Part shown: one piece after another, positions 17,080 through 24,306 of the stretch | Layout: each line of letters starts with the position of its first letter | How positions within the stretch are numbered: the stretch's first letter is position 1 | Source of the DNA: Lacimicrobium alkaliphilum | GTDB lineage: Bacteria > Pseudomonadota > Gammaproteobacteria > Enterobacterales > Alteromonadaceae | Direction of reading: 5' to 3' | Assembly: GCF_002591895.1 (NCBI RefSeq) | Contig: NZ_NISX01000001.1 | Span: forward strand, 327,431-391,430 | Length of the DNA stretch: 64,000 nucleotides | Translations under genes and position numbers: made by a program | The notes under the pieces: generated by a model | Told to the model about the DNA's origin: nothing | Database searches by the model: none | Seen by the model: only the letters and a program-made list of their open reading frames with translations

Positions 17080-18537
17080 ATGGGACAATCTCTCAGTAAA
17101 GATCATTTTTCTCCGGCCGATCACACTGAGTACCGTCAGCGTATTCAACAACAACTCACAGAGCTGAAACCAATCCTTGAACAACCCGGTTTTTCAGATG
17201 GGCCGGCCAGTATCGGTGCGGAGCTTGAACTCTATATCACGGATAATAATGGCTTCCCGGCGCCCCTCAATGAAGCCCTGTTGCAGGCCATGCAACATCC
17301 CTTGCTTACCGAAGAACTGAATCGATTTAACCTGGAGATTAACCTCTCTCCGGTCGCTGCACGGGGGCAACCATTTAAAGCAATGGAAGCTGAATTGCAG
17401 CCTATTATCAAAGAGTTGCGTCAACATGCAAAAGCACACCAGGGCGATATTATAAGCATAGGCATTCTGCCTACATTAAACAGCACCCATTTGCAGAGGG
17501 ACTATATGACAGATCGTCCCAGATACCGTGCACTGACCAAAGAGCTTACGGCATTAAAAGGCGAGCCATTTCTGGTAGATATAAACGGCCAGGATTCACT
17601 GAAAATGCGTTGTGATGAGGTCACCCTAGAGGGAGCCAATACCTCATTTCAGGTACATCTGAAGGTGCCTGGTGAATCCTTCGCCCGTTACTATAATGCC
17701 GCCCAGTTAGTTACGCCTCTGGTACTGGCGGTGTCCGGTAACTCTCCTACTTTTCTCGGCCAGAGACTGTGGCAGGAAACCCGCATAGCCTTGTTTAAAC
17801 AGTCTATTGACTCAAGGAACCCTCAGCTGACCGAATGGCGCCAGCCCGCTCGGGTCACTTTTGGTCGTGGCTGGGTCAGAAAAGGCGCCTGGGAGCTGTT
17901 TGCGGAAAATGTTGCACTTTACCGCCCGCTGATGCCTTATCTTTCACCAGACAACTCCCCTTTCTTCGAGTTATCTCTTCACCACGGAACCGTGTGGTCC
18001 TGGAACCGGCCAGTATTTGAATACAAAAATGGCGGGCATTTACGTATAGAATATCGCGCTCTGCCCGCGGGCCCCACGGTTATCGACATGATGGCCAACG
18101 CCGCCCTGGCCATCGGGCTGACCACTGCACTGGCTGAAGATATAGAAGGCTTGCTGGCCAGACTACCCTTCCCTTACGCCGAATTTAATTTTTATCGTGC
18201 GGCGCAAAAAGGGCTGAGTACAAATGTGTTGTGGCCAACAAACAATCAGCACAGCCTGCGAGAAAGCGCAGTGGTTGATGTGCTTCGCTTCTTATTACCC
18301 GAGGCCGCAAGGGGGCTGGCAAAGCTGGGCGTTGCCGCAGAAGAATCAAATCGTCTGCTGACAGTGATTGAAAAACGCCTGGATACCGGTATCACGGGTT
18401 CCAGCTGGCAACTTAAGAGATTGGAGCAACACCTGGAATCCTGCGACCAGCAAAAGGCACTGCATCGTATGCTGGAGGATTATCAGCGTTTATCTCTAAG
18501 CGGTGAAGCCGTTGCCAACTGGAGTCTGAGTCCATGA
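17080..18537 (+). CDS. glutamate--cysteine ligase (GCS2) family protein
   Basis: 485 residues from the ATG at 17080, which has AAAGG about eight bases upstream; a TTG two codons earlier is less likely. The fold is the carboxylate-amine ligase (GCS2) type: IGAELELYI near the N-terminus with metal-binding glutamates, FNLEINLSPV, then LEGANTSFQVHLKV and GNSPTFLGQRLWQETRI, all typical segments. It is longer than YbdK-type proteins (~370 residues). It should join glutamate's gamma-carboxyl to an amine in an ATP-dependent way, but the amine is not certain to be cysteine. Its stop overlaps the start of an AstE-like hydrolase, so the two products probably act in one pathway. Confidence 0.88.
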   Translation: MGQSLSKDHFSPADHTEYRQRIQQQLTELKPILEQPGFSDGPASIGAELELYITDNNGFPAPLNEALLQAMQHPLLTEELNRFNLEINLSPVAARGQPFKAMEAELQPIIKELRQHAKAHQGDIISIGILPTLNSTHLQRDYMTDRPRYRALTKELTALKGEPFLVDINGQDSLKMRCDEVTLEGANTSFQVHLKVPGESFARYYNAAQLVTPLVLAVSGNSPTFLGQRLWQETRIALFKQSIDSRNPQLTEWRQPARVTFGRGWVRKGAWELFAENVALYRPLMPYLSPDNSPFFELSLHHGTVWSWNRPVFEYKNGGHLRIEYRALPAGPTVIDMMANAALAIGLTTALAEDIEGLLARLPFPYAEFNFYRAAQKGLSTNVLWPTNNQHSLRESAVVDVLRFLLPEAARGLAKLGVAAEESNRLLTVIEKRLDTGITGSSWQLKRLEQHLESCDQQKALHRMLEDYQRLSLSGEAVANWSLSP

Positions 18538-19535
18538 GCGGATTAAGATTACAGCACCTCTACCCACCCTTTGAACTCTGCGTGGGTAAAACCCTCAGCA
18601 ATTTTCTGCATTATCTGCCAGGGCCCAGCGTACTGCATGTACCCGGCACTGATACATCAGTAACACGGGTAGTAGTAACCTTGCTGCATGGAAATGAACC
18701 CTCAGGTCTCAGAGCCATTCACAGATTACTCAACGAGGAATTTGTGCCCCAGGTAAATACCAAATTTATCATTGCTTCTGTGGTAGCAGCCAAAACTGAG
18801 CCCCTGTTCAGCCATCGCATGCTACCCGGTCAACCGGACCTGAACCGCTGTTTTGGTACAACCAGTAAAAACCTGCAGTACCAGTTAGCCGAGGCCATCC
18901 GTGAGCAGCTCCTGTGCTTTACTCCACAAGCTATTATTGATTTACATAACACCTCTGGCAGCGGCCCGGCATTTTGTGTCAGCACCCGGGCCACACAGCA
19001 GCATCTTGCACTGACGTCTCATTTCAGTCATCGGATGATCCTCACCGATATTCAGCTTGGTTCACTGATGGAACAGGAACTGGGCTGTCCCGTCATCACG
19101 GTTGAGGCTGGGGGTGCCCAGGATGATGTGGCCGATGTGGTTGCCTGCAATGGACTGATGTCATTTCTGAGTGCAGAGAATGTGTTCCGTGCCCGGCAAG
19201 ATATTGAACAGCTCACCATGCCTCGCCGGGTTGAACTTTGCCGGGGATATAACATTGCCTATGCCGATGTCCCGCTGGCCGACAAAGCGATCACGCTGCA
19301 TAAAGACATTGAAAAGTTTAATTTTGGTGTGACCCCTGAAGGTACGATATTAGGTTGGGTGAGCGGAAATAATCTCGATGCGCTGACATTAGACCGCAAT
19401 CACTGCAAGATTTCGCAGTGGTTTCGCGTTGACAATCATCAACTCATAACAAGGCAGGCGCTTAAGCTTTTTATGGTTACCACCAATGCCAGTATCGCCC
19501 AATCTGACTGCTTATTTTATGTGGTTGAAGCCTGA
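18534..19535 (+). CDS. AstE/aspartoacylase-family zinc hydrolase
   Basis: 333 residues, M14 carboxypeptidase-like fold of succinylglutamate desuccinylase and aspartoacylase. Zinc ligands are H52 and E55 (LHGNEPSG) and H138 (DLHN); the substrate motif DLNR is at 102-105 and the general base is probably E191 (TVEAGG). Enzymes of this family cleave N-acyl amino acids. No other arginine-succinyltransferase pathway gene is nearby, and the ATGA overlap with the GCS2-family ligase gene suggests a different substrate, perhaps a gamma-glutamyl or N-acyl amino acid compound (inference). The C-terminal ~90 residues form the usual beta domain. Confidence 0.87.
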   Translation: MSGLRLQHLYPPFELCVGKTLSNFLHYLPGPSVLHVPGTDTSVTRVVVTLLHGNEPSGLRAIHRLLNEEFVPQVNTKFIIASVVAAKTEPLFSHRMLPGQPDLNRCFGTTSKNLQYQLAEAIREQLLCFTPQAIIDLHNTSGSGPAFCVSTRATQQHLALTSHFSHRMILTDIQLGSLMEQELGCPVITVEAGGAQDDVADVVACNGLMSFLSAENVFRARQDIEQLTMPRRVELCRGYNIAYADVPLADKAITLHKDIEKFNFGVTPEGTILGWVSGNNLDALTLDRNHCKISQWFRVDNHQLITRQALKLFMVTTNASIAQSDCLFYVVEA

Positions 19536-19568
19536 ATCAGGCTAATGCCCCGCTCATTTCGAGTAATA

Positions 19569-19919
19569 TTACTCTTCTGCCTCCCAGCTGACGTAATCCT
19601 TATGTTTTGCTGCAGATGACAGCAATAACAGCAGAGGCCGGGCACGGTGTTCAAGGCTTACCGGGTTATTTCTTTCCTCCTCTTTTTCGTCTTCATCGTT
19701 ATATCCCTGGTCGTTATCCGGTGGCGAAGTCGCCGTGTGATCTTTCCCGGGCAGGTTCTTACAGGCACGCTCAAGGTGTTTACAGGCTTGCTCCACATCA
19801 TCGCCTTTTATCGCACCAGGTACATTTCCGGTCTGGCCCATCATTTTCAGCAACTGCACAGCAACATCACCAAACATCGTGATATTGCTGTATGCCTTTG
19901 TTTTAAAGGTAACGATCAT
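19569..19919 (-). CDS. DUF1840 family protein
   Basis: 116 residues from the ATG at 19919, which overlaps the stop of the upstream lipoprotein gene. The N-terminal half fits DUF1840 (MIVTFKTKAYSNITMFGDVA, then LLKMMGQTGNVPGAI). The middle is strongly acidic (DNDQGYNDEDEKEEE), and the C-terminus returns to a helical segment. No function is known to me. Translational coupling to the Lpp-like lipoprotein is the main clue. Confidence 0.8.
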   Translation of the reverse strand: MIVTFKTKAYSNITMFGDVAVQLLKMMGQTGNVPGAIKGDDVEQACKHLERACKNLPGKDHTATSPPDNDQGYNDEDEKEEERNNPVSLEHRARPLLLLLSSAAKHKDYVSWEAEE

Positions 19920-20191
19920 TTGCCGCAACAACGTTCAAACATGCGTTGAGCCTTCTCTTCCGCGTCTTTTACCATTTGCTGGGCTTTTTGTGCCTCCATC
20001 ATTGCCTCTTCGGCTTTTCGATCTGCAGACTTTGCCGTTGATGCCACTTCGTTACTCAGACTATTCAACCGATTAATTTCGCTTTGCAGCTGGTCTATTT
20101 TCGCTTGTAGCACATCGCCATTGTTTGACGCACAACCGCTCAGGCCTAGAATAACCATTGCCGGGATAAGATTGAAACCTATCTTTTTCAT
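19916..20191 (-). CDS. Lpp-like alanine-zipper outer-membrane lipoprotein
   Basis: 91 residues. The signal peptide ends with the lipobox LSGC at residues 17-20. The mature part is a continuous heptad-type helix (VLQAKIDQLQSEINRLNSL, then a long alanine/glutamate/lysine stretch), like Lpp of E. coli and OprI of Pseudomonas, which form trimers and may be tied to peptidoglycan. It ends CCGK, an unusual Cys-Cys pair before a terminal lysine; a C-terminal Lys is the usual peptidoglycan attachment point. The next gene upstream encodes an L,D-transpeptidase, the enzyme class that makes this bond. Confidence 0.85.
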   Translation of the reverse strand: MKKIGFNLIPAMVILGLSGCASNNGDVLQAKIDQLQSEINRLNSLSNEVASTAKSADRKAEEAMMEAQKAQQMVKDAEEKAQRMFERCCGK

Positions 20192-20256
20192 GTTTTCCTC
20201 CGTATTTACACTGTTATAAAGCTAGTCAACTGGGGCCAGGATGCAACAATAATCGT

Positions 20257-21171
20257 CTAGTATGATATCTGACTTACTGTACCGAGTTGTTTTCTGGCAG
20301 TCGTAAGAACCTTATCCCAGTTAATACTTATTTGTTTTTGATTAGAGTAGCGTACCACGGCGGCCGTAACGGGTGTCAGGCTATTCAACTCTGGTTGTTC
20401 CAGCGCCGGATGCACTTCGAGCATTAATTTACCCTGCAACCAGCCTGCTTTTACCGGTTGATTGATGATTCTCACAGCAGTGCCTTCGGGCAGTTGCTCA
20501 TACAGAGTCGCGATATCCTGGTTTCTTAGCCTTATACAACCATGACTGACACGGGTTCCTATGCCAAAGCCCTTGTTAGTTCCATGTAACAGATACCCTG
20601 GTAAACTCAGGTTAATCGCATAGCCTCCCAAAGGGTTATCTTTACCTGGTCTGATCATTTCCGGTAACTGGCGGCCCTGCTTACTATGTTCCTGCCGGAT
20701 ACTTTCTGGTACACGCCACCAGGGATCTTTATTTTTGCCGGTAACATGGGTTTCGGTAACCGGTGTATCCCAGCCAAGGCGCCCTATGCCTACCGGATAG
20801 GTGATAACGTTGTGTGTATTCTCTGGAAAGTAATACAGCCGATATTCAGCCAGATTGATGACCACACCAGATCGCCAGGTCGGTAAAATAACTTGTCCGG
20901 GAAGTCTCACATTACTGCCAGGTGGCGGGATCCACGGATCCAGTCCGGGATTTGCCGCCACCAGTTCACTAAAGCCCAGAGAATGCTGTGCGGCGATATC
21001 GGCCAGGGTTTCTCCGGCTTTAACCACTACAGTACGGTCTTCACCGACAAGATCATTCCCCTTCTCCGGTAATGCATAGGTAGCGGCCTTAGATGGAAAA
21101 CAGACAAATGAAAGTCCGATTAACAGCAGTGCACTTAATCTTCTGAATATAAAAATCTGAATACTATTCAA
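20257..21171 (-). CDS. L,D-transpeptidase (YkuD) with LysM domain
   Basis: 304 residues with a signal peptide (about residues 9-29), a LysM peptidoglycan-binding domain (KAGETLADIAAQHSLGFSEL at about 51-70, ending NVRLPGQ), and a YkuD catalytic domain from about residue 103. The active site has H196 (LLHGT) and the SHGCIRL motif at 209-215 with nucleophile C212. This is the ErfK/YbiS/YcfS/YnhG layout of enzymes that anchor Lpp to the wall or make 3-3 crosslinks. Its position just upstream of an Lpp-like lipoprotein gene favours an Lpp-anchoring role (inference). Confidence 0.92.
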   Translation of the reverse strand: MNSIQIFIFRRLSALLLIGLSFVCFPSKAATYALPEKGNDLVGEDRTVVVKAGETLADIAAQHSLGFSELVAANPGLDPWIPPPGSNVRLPGQVILPTWRSGVVINLAEYRLYYFPENTHNVITYPVGIGRLGWDTPVTETHVTGKNKDPWWRVPESIRQEHSKQGRQLPEMIRPGKDNPLGGYAINLSLPGYLLHGTNKGFGIGTRVSHGCIRLRNQDIATLYEQLPEGTAVRIINQPVKAGWLQGKLMLEVHPALEQPELNSLTPVTAAVVRYSNQKQISINWDKVLTTARKQLGTVSQISY

Positions 21172-21251
21172 TAAGTTATTCTCTTATGAAAAAAACTAAC
21201 GCCCGTGTATTAAAACTAACACAGAGATATAAGCGAAGCGTCAGCAAAGGG

Positions 21252-21265
21252 CTGATCTATATCAA
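21252..21265 (+). promoter_or_regulatory. probable FNR box upstream of the MBL nuclease gene
   Basis: CTGATCTATATCAA matches TTGAT-N4-ATCAA at all defined positions but the first. Its centre is 90 bases upstream of the ATG at 21349. A poor -10 (TGCTAT) lies at the class II distance, so the exact promoter is not settled. It lies between this gene and the divergent L,D-transpeptidase gene. Confidence 0.55.
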
Positions 21266-21348
21266 ATATATTTCCGAATTTTATGTCTGCTATTGTATAT
21301 GCTGCTAACGTAACAGTTCAGAATCATTTTTAATAAAAGGACTATCAA

Positions 21349-22755
21349 ATGGCTACAGTTACCTTTCTTGGCGCAGCGCAGGAGGTTACGGGCAGTTGTC
21401 ACCTTTTGGAATCTGAGTGTTTCGGGCAGATTCTGTTGGATTGCGGTATGCACCAGGGAGGCGATTTGCTCAGCCGGCTTGAGGAAGAACAATTTGAGTT
21501 TAATCCCGCAGGCATTGATGTCGTTATTCTCTCTCATGGTCACTTGGATCATTGCGGTATGTTGCCAAAACTGGTTCATCAGGGCTTCGATGGTCCGATT
21601 TACTGTACGAAGGCAACAGCAGATCTACTGGTAGTCATGCTCAAAGATGCAGCGGGTTTGTATGAACGAGATCTGGAACGTGAAAATCTCAAAAATAAAC
21701 GTAAGGGCAAACCAGAGCGTAAGCCAGAATACACCATGAAGGATGTTGAAAAAGTACTAAGCCTGTGTGAGGGACTGGACTACTGCAAAGTCAGACCTAT
21801 TTGTTCAGGGAATGCTAATGTCCGGTTACATGACGCAGGACATATACTGGGCTCCTCTATCATTGAACTGACCTTTACCGAACATGGCAATGAAAAGACC
21901 CTGGTATTTAGCGGTGACTTAGGCAAACGGGATGCTGTACTCATGAATGATCCCAGCTCTCCGACTAAAGCCGACCTGGTGCTGATGGAGAGCACTTATG
22001 GTGACAGAGAGCACCGTACCGAAGGAGACACCCTCGAACAGCTCGAACAGATTCTGAGAGATACCTGGAAACGAGGCGGTAACGTGATGATCCCCTCTTT
22101 CGCTGTAGGCCGAACTCAGGAACTGCTATTTCATTTAGGCTGCCTGCGGCAACAGAACAAGTTAGATAGCTGGCAGATTTTTCTCGATAGCCCGATGGCC
22201 ATTGAAGTCACCCGAATTTATGAAAAGTGGCTGGAATTGCTGTCTGAAGAAGATACCCGGCACCTGGATACAAATCATAAGGCGCCGCTGGAAGAGTTTC
22301 TGCCTAATCTTTTTCTGGCTGTCACTCCGGAAGACTCCATGGCCATCAACAAAATAAAGAGCGGAGCTATTGTCATTGCTGGCAGTGGTATGTGTACAGG
22401 TGGGCGTATTCGTCACCATTTTAAACAGCGCATCTGGAACCCCAACAACACATTAATCTTTGTCGGGTTCCAGGCGCGCGGTACTCTGGGCCGCATTCTG
22501 GTCGACGGTGCCCGGCATATCAAGTTGTTTGGCGAACAATATGTCGTTAAAGCACAAATTGAGACACTCGGTGGTTTTTCCGCTCACGCCGGCCAGTCCG
22601 GGCTGGTTAACTGGATCAGCCATTTTAAGCCAGTACCACAAGTGGTTTTGGTGCATGGCGAGCCAAAAGCTCAACAAGCCCTGGCTGATCGACTTTACAA
22701 AGACCAAAACCTGCGTGTCGGCATTCCCGCTCGTAATCAGAGTCTGGCCTTTTAG
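21349..22755 (+). CDS. MBL-fold, beta-CASP family RNA-processing exonuclease-like protein
   Basis: 468 residues. The MBL motif HGHLDHCG is at 63-70 (metal ligands H63, H65, D67, H68), with further ligands at HDAGHILGS and SGDLGKRD. A beta-CASP domain follows (STYGDREH, PSFAVGRTQELLF), then FSAHAGQSGLVNW and LVHGEPKA near the C-terminus. These are the features of the YSH1/RNase J-related 'RNA specificity factor' group (COG1236). The substrate in gammaproteobacteria is, to my knowledge, not established. It is monocistronic, with an FNR-like box upstream. Confidence 0.9.
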   Translation: MATVTFLGAAQEVTGSCHLLESECFGQILLDCGMHQGGDLLSRLEEEQFEFNPAGIDVVILSHGHLDHCGMLPKLVHQGFDGPIYCTKATADLLVVMLKDAAGLYERDLERENLKNKRKGKPERKPEYTMKDVEKVLSLCEGLDYCKVRPICSGNANVRLHDAGHILGSSIIELTFTEHGNEKTLVFSGDLGKRDAVLMNDPSSPTKADLVLMESTYGDREHRTEGDTLEQLEQILRDTWKRGGNVMIPSFAVGRTQELLFHLGCLRQQNKLDSWQIFLDSPMAIEVTRIYEKWLELLSEEDTRHLDTNHKAPLEEFLPNLFLAVTPEDSMAINKIKSGAIVIAGSGMCTGGRIRHHFKQRIWNPNNTLIFVGFQARGTLGRILVDGARHIKLFGEQYVVKAQIETLGGFSAHAGQSGLVNWISHFKPVPQVVLVHGEPKAQQALADRLYKDQNLRVGIPARNQSLAF

Positions 22756-22774
22756 TTAGTCGGATGTCCTGTAT

Positions 22775-23020
22775 TCAGTAGTCATGCTTTTTCAGCCATT
22801 CGTTTAGCAGCTTAATCTGGCCACACCGATAAGCTGCGTAAGTTACGCGTAACGCATTACTGAGTAATTCGCTATCGGTCCAGCCGCTTTTCTCGGCCAG
22901 CTCCTGATAACATTGCATCGCCTTGGGGTTCACATATCCCCTCACCTCTTTTCGGCCTTTCTCTTTCTGACGTTCTCGAAATCGTCTTTGTTTTTCCGCA
23001 TTCACATTGGTGTTTTTCAT
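22775..23020 (-). CDS. small basic protein, possible ribbon-helix-helix DNA-binding protein
   Basis: 81 residues, not assigned to a family with certainty. The N-terminus is very basic (EKQRRFRERQKEKGRKEV), followed by RGYVNPKAMQCYQELAEKSG, which reads like the strand-helix-helix of a ribbon-helix-helix regulator; the C-terminal half is helical (WLKKHDY end). It stands alone, converging with the MBL gene, with only a weak GGG ahead of its ATG. DNA binding is an inference from this pattern. Confidence 0.6.
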   Translation of the reverse strand: MKNTNVNAEKQRRFRERQKEKGRKEVRGYVNPKAMQCYQELAEKSGWTDSELLSNALRVTYAAYRCGQIKLLNEWLKKHDY

Positions 23021-23187
23021 ATTTACCCGGGATATTTTTTGATTGGCTCATCGGCAGATCTTACCACTGTGAAGCGGCTTGTATGATTATTCTGCTGATA
23101 TTGAAAAAAAGTTACTGTTCAGAGTTGTTTGGCGTACGAGTGTTCGCTAAATTAAGGCGCTCAATAATCTTTAACCATAAGTGAAAT

Positions 23188-23706
23188 ATGACACTCAAAC
23201 AATCTAGCTTTTCCCGAGAAGATTTGCTGGCCTGTAGCCGGGGCGAATTGTTCGGCCCGGGTAACAGCCAATTGCCCGCGCCTGACATGTTGATGATGGA
23301 TAGAATCGCTCATATCTCAGAACAAGGCGGCGATTACGATAAAGGACATATTATTGCTGAGTTAGATATTTCTCCTGATTTGTGGTTCTTCGACTGTCAC
23401 TTTCCCGGAGATCCGGTTATGCCGGGTTGTCTGGGTCTGGATGCCATGTGGCAACTTGTCGGCTTCTTCCTGGGTTGGTGTGAAGGTCCGGGAAAAGGTC
23501 GGGCTCTGGGGGTTGGCGAGGTGAAGTTTACAGGTCAGATTCTACCAACAGCAAAAAAAGTCACTTACAAAATTCATATGAAGCGTGTTATCAAACGTAA
23601 ACTCTTTATGGGTATGGCTGACGGTATTGTCGAAGTGGATGGCAGGAAGATATATGAAGCGAAAGACCTTAAAGTCGGCCTGTTTCAGGACACCAGCAAT
23701 TTCTAA
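23188..23706 (+). CDS. fabA: 3-hydroxydecanoyl-ACP dehydratase/isomerase FabA
   Basis: 172 residues, the standard FabA length. Active-site H71 lies in [14 protein letters not shown] and D85 in LGLDAMWQ. The enzyme dehydrates 3-hydroxydecanoyl-ACP and isomerises the product to cis-3, starting unsaturated fatty acid synthesis. A shared terminator follows, with rmf on the other side on the opposite strand, as in E. coli. Confidence 0.98.
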   Translation: MTLKQSSFSREDLLACSRGELFGPGNSQLPAPDMLMMDRIAHISEQGGDYDKGHIIAELDISPDLWFFDCHFPGDPVMPGCLGLDAMWQLVGFFLGWCEGPGKGRALGVGEVKFTGQILPTAKKVTYKIHMKRVIKRKLFMGMADGIVEVDGRKIYEAKDLKVGLFQDTSNF

Positions 23707-23735
23707 CTTTTAAAAAATGACTCCTTAAATAGTTT

Positions 23736-23759
23736 AAAAGCCCCATAAGGGGCTTTTTT
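23736..23759. terminator. bidirectional terminator between fabA and rmf
   Basis: AAAAGCCCC (23736-23744), loop ATAA, GGGGCTTTT (23749-23757), followed by further Ts. The A-run on one side and T-run on the other allow it to work for fabA (plus) and rmf (minus). Confidence 0.88.
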
Positions 23760-23772
23760 AACAGATGACGGA

Positions 23773-23949
23773 CTAGCGATTCACTAACCCAATACTTCGA
23801 TCTTCCTGAGCGGCTCGCCACCCTCCTAACCATTGAGACCGACTATCCATTGTCTGGTAAGGGCAAATTTCTTTGGAACGACCTGATATGCCAGCTTGGT
23901 AACCTTTAGCATGAGCACGGGAAAGTTTATCTCTTTTCTGTCTTTTCAT
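23773..23949 (-). CDS. rmf: ribosome modulation factor RMF
   Basis: A 58-codon gene. It begins MKRQKRDKLSRAHAKGYQAG and continues with GRSKEICPYQ and RSQWLGGWR, nearly identical in plan to E. coli RMF (55 residues). RMF binds the 30S subunit in stationary phase and pairs ribosomes into inactive 100S dimers. GAGG lies eight bases before the ATG at 23949. The upstream region holds a promoter candidate and a hairpin leader, both listed separately. The fabA-rmf neighbourhood is conserved from E. coli to Vibrio. Confidence 0.95.
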   Translation of the reverse strand: MKRQKRDKLSRAHAKGYQAGISGRSKEICPYQTMDSRSQWLGGWRAAQEDRSIGLVNR

Positions 23950-23976
23950 TTAGATACCTCATCCGTAGAGTTTTAA

Positions 23977-23999
23977 GTTGTGATCATTACGACCACAAC
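23977..23999 (-). promoter_or_regulatory. hairpin in the rmf leader
   Basis: GTTGTGATC (23977-23985) and GACCACAAC (23991-23999) form a 9-bp stem with one G-T wobble and a 5-base loop, 28 bases before the rmf start codon. If the promoter at 24003-24031 is right, the hairpin would be at the very 5' end of the transcript and could affect mRNA stability. Confidence 0.45.
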
Positions 24000-24002
24000 T
24001 AT

Positions 24003-24031
24003 GTGATAGAGGATCTGTAGAAATGGTTCAA
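24003..24031 (-). promoter_or_regulatory. candidate promoter of rmf
   Basis: On the minus strand TTGAAC (-35) is followed after 17 bases by TATCAC (-10), each close to the sigma-70 consensus. No other feature is visible in the rest of the AT-rich gap up to 24267. Confidence 0.5.
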
Positions 24032-24267
24032 TATAACTTCTCTCAGGTACTTATTGACATCATTTAACTAACTGAATTAGTAAAATATTTTCCTTACACT
24101 ATTTAGTAATAAAATTGTAATAAAACACCTGTTATGGAATAACACTAAAAATCAAAAGGATATCTTTTAGATGGGAAAAAATGAATAAAAACAAATGTTT
24201 CTATGTTCTGTTTGGAGGGTGCGTCGGAGATGCACGGGACGAATCTCCAACCATATACTGCTGACCG

Positions 24268-24295
24268 GCCGGGATCTTCAGTAACAGATCCCGGC
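24268..24295 (-). terminator. hairpin after the DUF3466 gene
   Basis: A perfect 10-bp GC-rich stem (GCCGGGATCT, loop TCAGTAAC, AGATCCCGGC) lies 12 bases after the DUF3466 stop. It lacks a clear U-tract on the minus strand, so it is a weak terminator or a 3'-end stabiliser. Confidence 0.45.
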
Positions 24296-24306
24296 GGAAA
24301 ACGGAT

